Shown here one piece after another: positions 38,601-45,696 of a stretch of DNA of 64,000 bases. The notes beneath the pieces were generated by a model. That model did not search any database. It saw nothing but the letters and a program-made list of their open reading frames with translations, and was not told the origin of the DNA. The number at the start of each line of letters is the position of its first letter. The stretch's first letter is position 1. Origin of the DNA: Cinclus cinclus (taxonomy: Eukaryota > Chordata > Aves > Passeriformes > Cinclidae); assembly GCF_963662255.1 (NCBI RefSeq), contig NC_085047.1, positions 91,322,259-91,386,258 on the forward strand. Reading direction: 5' to 3'. A program made the position numbers and the translations under genes.

Positions 38601-41600
38601 CACTAGAAACTGCTATTTTAAAGCTTTCTAAACAAATCAAGATGTTAAAACACTGCTGCAGCCTATCACAGAAGAAGCCACGTTGGCAGGTGTTCTGTTC
38701 ATGGCTCTTCATGCCTTTTCAGTTACCTATAACAAAGATCTTCACAGTGTTGCAGAGCTTTTTATATGCCAACTTTCCAGCAGTCTCAAAACTAGAAAAA
38801 AGCTTAATTAGAAATACCACAGTGCTTAAGGAAGGTACTCTATCCAATCTCACTATGATGTTTACAGTTTAATAAAAGTCAAGTTGCTGCGGTTCTACTA
38901 TTTTTAGTATCTTTTAAAATTTTGTTGTGCTTATTTTTTCAATGTTCTTGCTATATGTCTCTCTCCTTTTGGTTTGCAAATAAACAAGTAACGAACTGCA
39001 AGCTACTTGCGGAGCCCATTTATTCTGAACTTAAAATATATCAGTATCAAAAAAACATTACAAAACCAAATGCATCGACATGGAACTGAAAGATGGTAGC
39101 GAACCTAAAAGCTACAAGACGCTTTAGAAAGCAAGACAAATTCTTGGAACTCTTTCCAAGTCTTACCTTACTGTCTAGGTTTCTCATAGTTAACAAATCT
39201 AGGGTTTTTAGGGAGCGGCCTGTAGGTGAAATGAAATAGAGGCAGACATGGATGCGAGTATCATGGTAGCTAAATAAAGAACGTGTAACTTTCAGTTCTT
39301 CCTCGAGATAGGCTTCAAATTGTGCATCTATATAATCCACTATTGGCTGATAGCTGTAGGAAATAAAATTTAACAACCAGATATTAGCTACTCCTAAACA
39401 GAGAAAGACTAAGGAGGGAATTTTCTTGTACTGTTCTGTAGATTTTTGCTTTACGTGTCAAAAGGCTGCTCAAGTAGGGCAGAAAATTATGTGTACAGAG
39501 TAATCCTAATTTCTGAAAACATACTCAAAAAGAATTGTGCATCTAATACAAACAAAATATTTCCTAGCTACCATTAGTGAAAAAAGCTACATAAAGTTAA
39601 TTATGATTATAAGCAAATTTCCCAAGTGATGTTTTTAAATTTTTGCAATTAATTTGTGCAAATGCAGAACTCTAAAATATAAGGAAGATACAACAACCTC
39701 TTAGGTACAATACAAGAAAAGAAAGAATATGCAACTAATAGTATCAAGAAACAGGATGAACTTAATCTTCTGAAGTACTGTTCATGAGAGAGTTCTTAAA
39801 CAACAGACAAAAACTAGAATGAGAAATGTTAGAGAATAAAACACTGATTTACAATAAGTACAGTTTAAGTATACATTATCATGGTTAAAACCAGATTCTA
39901 ATGTGCTTTCAAAAAGAAAAGTTTTGCTAGATGTAGAAGTGGTGCACCCTTACATTTTCTCTGCTCCACAAAGTTTACAAACCAGATCAAATGCTATCAA
40001 AATCCAGAAGCAGGAGTTACACACAAAATCAAAAGAACAAAAAGGCACCTCCTACACCACACATCAAAACCCCTAATGGCTATACTACTTGCATCTCCTT
40101 CATCCAATTCACCAGCAGTAGCTATTATCCAGTCATAGCCACAGCTGTCATGATAATCTGACTCTCTAACCTTTTATTATATGAGCACCACCATTTAAGT
40201 ACTCACATAGCATAAATTCTTTACAATTAAGATGAAAGAAACAAAATCTGCTGAAACAGTTCAGTCCTGTAAAAAAAAAAAAAATCACAAAAGCAGAGAC
40301 TCAAAAAAAGTTCTGAAAGACACCAGTATGCTGCCTCTGCACCCTCTGACTAAGCTGACACAAAAAACAAAGGCCTTCGGTAATCCACATGATGTTACTT
40401 CCAGTTTAAGGTCTTCAACAACTTACAATCAAATCATTAAAAACCCTGTAAATCTAATCTATATAATCTACAGTAATTTATAATCTTCTTGGCTGTTTAA
40501 AAACCCTCCCACTGAACTCCCTGCTTTTCTGCACCCCAAAAGAGACTGCTGCATGTACATACATTTATAAAAAATTATATCATAAAGAAAGGGGCAGAGC
40601 TCATCAGAATTATAAAATTATTTCTTACATGAGAAGAACAATGTGTTTACTTCGGCACACAGGGAAATCAGTCAACCATTCATTTGGAACACATGTAAGA
40701 CAACCATTTAGCACAAAGCCCAGTGAAAAATCAACTTGCAATTAAGACCAAAACTTCAGCATAACACAGTGACAAGAGGGCACCTACCTATCTGCTTTGT
40801 TCATCTGGTCACCAAATCCCACTGTTTTTACAATGGTCAGCTTCAAAAGAACATTACGTTCCTGGAGTTCATAAGTCTGGGCTCTAAGTTGCACACTTGA
40901 CAGAAAATGTGTTGATGGAGAGTCCTCGAAATTGGTGTTAAACAAACTGCTCATTAAGGCTGATTTCCCAATTCCAGTTTCCCCTAAAGACAAACAGAAG
41001 GGTTGGAGAAGATACTTTGCATATCAAGAAAACACATAATAATCACAGAAAGTGTACAAAAACTTCTCAACTGATTTCTCTGAGCAAAATGTATTTGTGC
41101 ATTCTTTTAGTGAACACTAAATATATTTTCAATTTTTTTTTCATCCTACACACAAGGGTAAATTACCAGTTAACAAGTAATGAGCAGAACAGTGTCTTGA
41201 CACTTTGGTTTCTTTAAAAGTGTGAACTAACTTCCTACAGATTTTTAAAAGTTACATAGCTGCCTGTGAAACCAGAGATTCAACAAAGGGTTTTTAAGAA
41301 TAAGGGTAAAATATTAGAGCAAAAACATTTGATAAGTATAGAAACACTTCAGTAATACCACCTTGGAATTTTAGAATATTTTTAATCTGAAGCTCTTTGT
41401 TACAAGCGTAAACCCAGTTTACTCAAAAAATTTCCAAAAGGCTGCTGATAAATGAACTGGCATCCATTTTCAACATTCTTTGGTCTTCACATTGTTTACG
41501 AAAAAGCTATGCACAAACCCAAATAAACAAAGCTGGGAGAAGGGGTGGAATTATAGTTCATACTTAACATTAAAGAAACTGTTTAACACCACAACTGGAT

Positions 41601-44600
41601 TTAAATTTCAGTCGCTTCCTAAGATGGGTATACCACTAAAGCCCTAAAGCACTCAGACACTACTCACCAATGCAAAGAACATTGAAGCAGAAGCCATGCT
41701 TGATGGATTTCCTAACCAGCTGGTCAGGTAAGCTATCAAACCCAACATGAGCAGACAAGGACAAAGTTCGACAGCCAACATTTTGCTATAGAAAAATAAT
41801 TTTAAAATAGCAGTTAAAAACTGCAATGAATTAATTTTACTAGAAAGCCAGAACTCGTTCCTTGTGATTTCACATGCAATGAAGGAAAGCCAAACTCTGA
41901 AATAAAAAAAAAAAAGCCTGTAAAATCAGCTTTACTTCATAATTTCAGAAAAAAAAATAAATTTAATTTACAGGACGATGTGCAGACTTAAAAGAAAGTC
42001 CAGGTTTTGAAAAAAAAAAAAAACACACCAACAAACCAACCAACCAAAAAAAAAAAAAAAAAAAAAATAAACAAACAAAAAAAATCTCATTAAATAAAGT
42101 TGACAAGTACAACTGAAAATGTCAACTGAAAACTGTAGGGAGAAAATAGATCACAGTTGGTTTGTTCTTAGAAATTAGGAAAAAGTACTGAAAACAATCA
42201 AAATATCAGAATTCAAAATAGAAAGCATAATCAGAGGAAGGTGTATATTACCAAACAGAACTCATCCTGAGGAGCTGGAACTGAAATTGCTATTTATGTA
42301 AACTAAAACATTATCTACGCTCATTATATGCAGCAGAGCTCTGAGACAACATTATACCTATTCCATTAGAAATATCTAAAGGTGCACATTCCTTTCCAAA
42401 CATCAGCTAGCAATCTAGAACCATGACATCAAGGCAGTGAGCATACTAAAATGCATAAGGCTAAAAGGAAATATCTTGATTCATACAAATGAATTGTATT
42501 TTTAAACAAATATTACATGTTAGAAGTAGAAACAGTTACAGGCCCATGCAATTCTTTCTCTTATATTTCCAATCCACATGGAATTGGAAACCATTGCTGT
42601 TTCCTGTGTATATGCACATGGTCAACAGTGGGAAATTTTTTTAATTTAACACTTAAAAGCCCATTAAAGTGATGCCTTTTCTAAGAGGCATGTATAGCAA
42701 GTCTCAGAATTCTTGTAGCTAGAAGGATATGAATATTCCTCACAGCATATACTCATCCTCTTCTTTATTTGCACAGGACTCTTCCTTGTATGGCCTTACA
42801 GACTGCACTGGTCTAACTGCACCAACTCTCCTTTTAGATTCCTGTAGTTAGATAATTCCATTTTAGACTAATATGAGTGAAAAAGCATATGCCAAGTGAA
42901 CAATTTAAAGAGAAAATATGACATCTTTGGGCCATTAAAAAAAAAAGTACATTCAAAACACATCAGAAAATAAAATTTCTCAAGGCATTCTACCAGAAGA
43001 AAACTACAATTAAAAAGTGCTGAGAAATATTGAGAACTGTCAGTTTCCTATCCATTTAAAGAGAAGTGCACCTGAGACAGAGTGGCTGCACATCTAAGAA
43101 CTCTAGCTATTCAGTCTGATACTCTACTGTCACTAGGATAAGACAGTTCCCCTAAAACAAACCACTCAGCATCTACACCAAAAGCCAGGGCAAGAGGCTC
43201 AGCATGACTGCAGTCCCAAGGGACTTTCACCTTCATGTCACCAGCCTAAATCCCAACCAAAACCTTTGCACTGCCATTTGTAGCTCTCCAACAAAATCCC
43301 TTGCAGGAATAAATTTATTTCCTTCTGATATCCAGAAAGATAAATTATTTTGTCAGTAGAATTGCCTTATTCAGGTTTAGGGCTTGACACCCTTCGATGA
43401 CAAAGCTTGGGGAGAAGATGTGCTAATGATAGTGCGCACAAAGAACTGCAAAATTTATGGGCCACAAGGACATTTGGCAGAACTCCCAATATAAGAAAGA
43501 AACTAACAAAGCCAACTCAGCAACTATGCTGAAATCAACTCCAACTAACTCAGCTCCAAGGCAATATTTTAGCAAGAGGAGATTGTGACCACCGACTCAT
43601 GGACCACCAACTCCAGAAACCCACCAACTCAAAAAGACGAGAAAGACTGCGAATTGGACGAATTAGCATGACACACAAGAGAATAACTAACCAACAGAAG
43701 GCAGAACACTAATTAAGAAAACTATGCAACTAGTAGCCAATGACCCTTGATTTCCTTGTTTGCTAAAATGTATAAATGTAGTTTTGATGACTGGGCAGCT
43801 AGCATTTTGAGGGTTATCACCTAGCACCCTACTTTGCACAAACTAGAATAAAGAAATAGAAGTAGCATGTCTCAGTGTGTAAGTTGCTGCTGCCTACCAA
43901 GCAGTGAGCCCTCACCCAGGACAGCCCTCATCCCTTTCTTAGGGAAGAATCACAGTGCAAACCTATCCCACATGACAGCAACTGAAGCATTTTCTTAATA
44001 GAAAAGCAGTAGCCCACATTTTTCCTTCTGAAATTTTCTAAGGACATCGGTGCTTGTCCATCTGCTGTTGCCTAACAAATATGCAGAGAAATTAAGTCCA
44101 CAAAACTGACCTGATTAAATCTGCATTCTTACTACTTTCAAAAGAAATATCATTTAGTTGATCACCTAAATATTACCTAAATCACATCTCATTCCTTCCC
44201 TCAACCCCATTTTTCAAGGCTGGTGGAATAACTAATGTGTCTGGATTTCTCCAGATTCATGACACTGGATGGGGCTCTGATCAACCTAAGTCTAGTAAAA
44301 ACTGTTCCTGCCCCACAGAAGGAGGGTTGGAATCAGACAATCTCTTTTGACAACCCAAACCATTCTACGATTCTATGATTTAATCAAATATTTTGGTTTC
44401 TATAAAGTTGTCTTGCCCATAAAAACAGCATGAAAAATAAACCCAGCTTCAGACAGTGCAATATTTAAAAATTATTCTTTCTTCTGAAAGAAACTGAAAA
44501 AAATAGTTATTTTAAATTTGCCACATATTTCTGCCTAAAACTCTGCAACACCATGCTGTACCAAATGAAAAGCTAGGTCTCAGACTACACCCATCACTCT

Positions 44601-45350
44601 CCAAAAACCTCCGCAGAACCAGACTAGTAGTCCAAGCAAGAAACTAGCTCGCTCTGGGTTTGCAGACGTGACCGAAATTTGCCCTCCAAAACTCGAAGAA
44701 CACCGTAATAATCAGAGTGTGTGTGATTGTGCAGCCCCAGGCGGATATGCGGAGGCCTGGGAAGGATGCCCAGCCTGGGGGGACATCCCTCCATTAACGC
44801 GCCCACGGGCACCCCAAATCTCCTCCTGAGGCCCGAGTTTTCCACTACTACCCACAGGCACAGGAACTACGCTCCAGGGGAACTAACGCTCCTGCACTGC
44901 CGTGTGGATGGGCTCAGTGTCTTCAGAACACAACGCTGACAGCTGACAGCTTCGCTATTACACAGAGGAAATTCTTCAGTAGATAAGATCCAACTTATTA
45001 CTTGAAATACGCGATACGCGATGCGAGCGCTAAGAGTGACATCTGGAAACAAGTTCCTTCAACAAGTGTTCTAAAAGCCTGGCAGCTCTGGGAACCAGAC
45101 GGCGTGAGGAAGGAGCTTTCATCTCCCACGCCAACCCGACCCCCACCAGCGCCCGGCAGGGACCCGGGGCAGTGAGGTACAGGCGGCACTTCCACCTCTT
45201 CGGACGGTGCGACCACCACCCTCCTTCCCCTGCCGGCACCGGCACTGCCGGGCCCCTGCATCCCCTCGGCCGCGCCGGGCTCACCCCCGGCGCAGGAGCT
45301 GCACCGCGGAGGGGACTTACCGGGCGCCGACCGGCATCGGAAGCTGCCAT
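23694..45350 (-). CDS. SEPTIN10: Septin-10, gene span (9 coding exons recognised)
   Basis: SEPT6-group septin, a GTP-binding protein that polymerises with other septins into filaments at membranes and the cytoskeleton. Nine exons on the minus strand (45321-45350, 41668-41785, 40788-40983, 39167-39353, 35507-35668, 33931-34027, 33205-33367, 26245-26377, 23730-23909) join in phase to 1266 nt, 422 codons, with no internal stop. Order: short N-terminus; P-loop GETGIGKS at residues 50-57; G3 region at 102-105 reading KTVG; G4 GKAD at 185-188; septin unique element about 252-310; acidic/basic coiled-coil tail from about 320. Closest recalled relatives are human SEPTIN10 and SEPTIN14 (for example the block [16 protein letters not shown]). 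The head-to-head SOWAHC neighbour supports SEPTIN10. The start codon sits 30 nt before a GTAAG donor, as in related septins. Human septin-10 is, as I recall, about 450 residues; the last few codons here are unresolved. Confidence 0.93.
23730..23909 (-). CDS. SEPTIN10: SEPTIN10 exon 9, C-terminal coiled coil
   Basis: Residues 363-422. Encodes [20 protein letters not shown] then [18 protein letters not shown], parallel to the human tail, followed by a diverged non-charged segment ([14 protein letters not shown]). AATAG acceptor and a consensus GTAAGT donor at 23724-23729. Two endings are possible: read-through adds 11 codons to a TGA at 23694-23696; splicing over 80 bp to a TTTTAG acceptor adds nine codons, KRQKHALIL, ending near 23620. 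A more distant final exon cannot be excluded. Confidence 0.82.
23910..26244 (-). other. SEPTIN10: SEPTIN10 intron 8 (GC-AG)
   Basis: About 2.3 kb. Begins with GCAAGC and ends with AATAG on the minus strand. Holds one CR1 fragment (25713-26058); otherwise unique A+T-rich sequence. Confidence 0.8.
25713..26058 (-). mobile_element. CR1 LINE fragment in SEPTIN10 intron 8
   Basis: About 345 bp of reverse-oriented CR1, sense with the septin transcript. Plus-strand blocks: 'accacagaatcaagtaggct', 'tttaagatcatcaagtccac', 'cttccctgggcagccaggga', 'cctaatatccagtctaaatc', 'ttcaggctaaacaaccccag'. Confidence 0.9.
26245..26377 (-). CDS. SEPTIN10: SEPTIN10 exon 8, coiled coil; GC donor
   Basis: Residues 318-362. 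Encodes [29 protein letters not shown] and EEAEQQ, a charged helical segment typical of the septin tail. CTTCAG acceptor. The donor reads CAG|GCAAGC, a GC rather than GT start, which fits the known AG|GCAAG pattern of GC-AG introns. Joining here to exon 9 gives a gapless match to the recalled human tail, so the boundary is well supported. Confidence 0.88.
27181..27203. repeat. Perfect short inverted repeat
   Basis: Arms CCACCACTGCC and GGCAGTGGTGG, 11 bp each, separated by a single A. Unusually G+C-rich for this A+T-rich intron. Function unknown. Confidence 0.9.
28449..28617 (+). mobile_element. CR1 LINE fragment in SEPTIN10 intron 7
   Basis: CR1 3' end, antisense to the septin gene. Blocks: 'tggttgtggatgcc', 'gaagtgttcaaggccaggct', 'gagcaacctggtctggtgg', 'gttggaactagatggtcttt', ending in 'actctgtgactccatga', a decayed octamer tail. 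Confidence 0.9.
30111..30161 (+). repeat. (GGGT)n / (GT)n microsatellite with G4 motif
   Basis: Four GGG runs spaced by single T, followed by a seven-G run (30117-30139), then about 11 GT units to 30161. The G tracts meet the usual G-quadruplex pattern with one-base loops, and alternating GT is prone to left-handed DNA. The G-rich strand is the non-transcribed-sense (plus) strand relative to SEPTIN10, so the pre-mRNA carries the C-rich version. Confidence 0.95.
33205..33367 (-). CDS. SEPTIN10: SEPTIN10 exon 7, septin unique element
   Basis: Residues 264-318. Encodes [40 protein letters not shown] and GPENKPV. Relative to recalled mammalian septin-10, two single residues appear missing: one in 'RRMLCTNM' and one in 'REKTRAYYE'. 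Both are in-frame. ATTAG acceptor, GTAAAG donor; the final Ser codon is completed by exon 8. Confidence 0.92.
33931..34027 (-). CDS. SEPTIN10: SEPTIN10 exon 6, start of septin unique element
   Basis: Residues 232-264. Encodes [20 protein letters not shown] and [12 protein letters not shown]. The tract [10 protein letters not shown] is the entry to the septin unique element that shapes the filament interface. CTACAG acceptor and GTAAAG donor; the last codon is split after its first base. Confidence 0.94.
34028..35506 (-). other. SEPTIN10: SEPTIN10 intron 5
   Basis: About 1.5 kb between exons 5 and 6. Contains a CR1 ORF2-region fragment (34240-34530). The rest, including short G+C-richer sequence at 34.6-35.0 kb, is not identified. 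Confidence 0.75.
34240..34530 (+). mobile_element. CR1 LINE fragment (ORF2 region) in intron 5
   Basis: Plus-oriented CR1 without its 3' end. Blocks 'gaggctggagaaatgggcca', 'caacaggcacctcacaaagt', 'ggaggaataagcccatgccc' and 'acatgctgggggccaactgt' correspond to the CR1 segment that encodes the end of ORF2. Many small indels; no longer coding. Confidence 0.82.
35507..35668 (-). CDS. SEPTIN10: SEPTIN10 exon 5, G4 motif
   Basis: Residues 178-231, exactly 54 codons. Starts [12 protein letters not shown]: the G4 guanine-specificity motif is GKAD rather than the common AKAD, with the key Lys186 and Asp188 kept. Continues through [25 protein letters not shown] acceptor, GTAAGT donor, both phase 0. 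Confidence 0.95.
35669..39166 (-). other. SEPTIN10: SEPTIN10 intron 4
   Basis: About 3.5 kb of A+T-rich unique sequence. A purine-rich low-complexity stretch (GAAAA-like units) lies near 36465-36492. No transposon or exon was recognised. Confidence 0.7.
39167..39353 (-). CDS. SEPTIN10: SEPTIN10 exon 4, central GTPase domain
   Basis: Residues 115-177. Encodes [20 protein letters not shown], then [18 protein letters not shown] and [16 protein letters not shown], the most conserved stretch of the gene and nearly identical to recalled mammalian septin-10. CTACAG acceptor and GTAAGA donor; ends on a codon boundary. Confidence 0.95.
39354..40787 (-). other. SEPTIN10: SEPTIN10 intron 3
   Basis: About 1.4 kb, A+T-rich, with a short A run near 40271-40283. 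Nothing else recognised. Confidence 0.7.
40788..40983 (-). CDS. SEPTIN10: SEPTIN10 exon 3, P-loop and G3 region
   Basis: Residues 50-115. Starts with the P-loop GETGIGKS (50-57), with Ala58 in place of the usual Thr after GKS. Contains LFNTNFED and AQTYELQE, then the G3 area [12 protein letters not shown]. The usual Asp of the G3 DxxG motif is Lys102 (codon AAA, 40826-40828). TTTAG acceptor, GTAGGT donor. The frame is intact, so the substitution is not a sign of a broken exon. Confidence 0.94.
41668..41785 (-). CDS. SEPTIN10: SEPTIN10 exon 2, N-terminal septin segment
   Basis: Residues 11-50. Contains the septin signature [12 protein letters not shown] and [10 protein letters not shown], which leads into the P-loop. 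It is bounded by a TATAG acceptor and a GTGAGT donor. The junction with exon 3 splits the first glycine codon of the GETGIGKS P-loop (phase 1), which is a conserved position. Confidence 0.93.
42009..42084 (+). repeat. A-rich low-complexity tract
   Basis: Long adenine runs broken by CACC and CAAACAACC-like units, including one run of more than 20 A. Could be the decayed tail of a retroposed element, but no element body was recognised beside it. Confidence 0.9.
43385..43930 (+). mobile_element. Probable solo LTR of an endogenous retrovirus
   Basis: About 0.55 kb with LTR-like organisation and composition distinct from its flanks: a U3-like segment, a TATAAAT box (43771-43777), then an AATAAA signal (43847-43852) about 70 bp downstream, then a U5-like tail. 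CR1 blocks are absent. No retroviral coding sequence flanks it, so a solo LTR is the simplest reading. Exact ends and target-site duplications were not found. It is antisense to SEPTIN10. Confidence 0.55.
44258..44380 (+). mobile_element. CR1 LINE fragment, 3' end with octamer tail
   Basis: CR1 3' end antisense to SEPTIN10: 'gacactggatggggctctga', 'ggagggttggaatcagacaa', 'ccaaaccattctacgattct' and a clear ATTCTATG-type octamer tail ending near 44380. Lies about 0.9 kb from the septin start codon. Confidence 0.9.
45321..45350 (-). CDS. SEPTIN10: SEPTIN10 coding exon 1 (start codon)
   Basis: Encodes [10 protein letters not shown] and ends with a GTAAG donor at 45316-45320. A very short first coding exon that stops at a codon boundary fits the related septins SEPT6 and SEPT11, whose first exons are similarly short. 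The frame would continue open past the donor, but only splicing here leads into the conserved '[11 protein letters not shown]' of exon 2. It lies inside the CpG island, and the start is 346 bp from the divergent SOWAHC start. Confidence 0.85.
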
Positions 45351-45696
45351 AGCCCCCCCCAGGCAAGACAGAGCAGGAGGGAGGATCCCGAGCAGAGAGG
45401 GAAGGACGAGGCCAAAAGTGCCGCCGAAGGGGAGAGCCACGCGGCGGGGAGGGGCGCGGGGAGGGGATGCGGCCGCGGCTCCGCCGCCGGGGCGGGCACC
45501 GCTGGCGGGTGCCTCCCGGCCGGAGGGCGGCGCGGTGCCGCCGCCGCGGCAGTGATTGCCGGGCATGCTGCCGCCGGGAGGAGGGGCTGGGGCAGCGGCA
45601 GCTCTGCCGCGCCCACACCTCCGCTGCCACCACCATCACCGGCAGCGACAGTAGCGGCAGGAGGAGCGCCGGCGGCGCGATGGGGTAGCGGCGGCG
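45351..45696. promoter_or_regulatory. Bidirectional promoter SEPTIN10 / SOWAHC
   Basis: 346 bp between the two divergent start codons, including both 5' UTRs. No TATA box is evident. A GC box (GGGGCGGG, 45489-45496) and other G-rich Sp1-like sites are present. This is the usual make-up of a CpG-island bidirectional promoter. Transcription start sites cannot be placed from sequence alone. Confidence 0.75.
45680..45688 (+). other. Minimal upstream ORF (Met-Gly-stop) of SOWAHC
   Basis: ATG GGG TAG lies directly upstream of the SOWAHC start, with 8 nt between the TAG and the main ATG, and in a different frame. Its start context (GGCGCGATGG) has G at +4 but C at -3, weaker than that of the main start. 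It acts only if transcription begins upstream of 45680. Confidence 0.7.

Larger units (their letters stand above)
41786..45320 (-). other. SEPTIN10: SEPTIN10 intron 1
   Basis: About 3.5 kb between the first coding exon in the CpG island and exon 2. Contains an A-rich tract (42009-42084), a probable LTR (43385-43930) and a CR1 3' end (44258-44380). The end nearest exon 1 rises into the CpG island. Confidence 0.75.

Noticed and set aside
45030..45320. Unspliced continuation of the SEPTIN10 exon 1 frame
   Set aside because: The GTAAG donor at 45316-45320 and the conserved start of exon 2 show that the frame is spliced after ten codons.
44998..45639. 213-codon minus-strand frame across the promoter
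   Set aside because: Open only because the CpG island has few stops; it is not in the septin frame that splices to exon 2.
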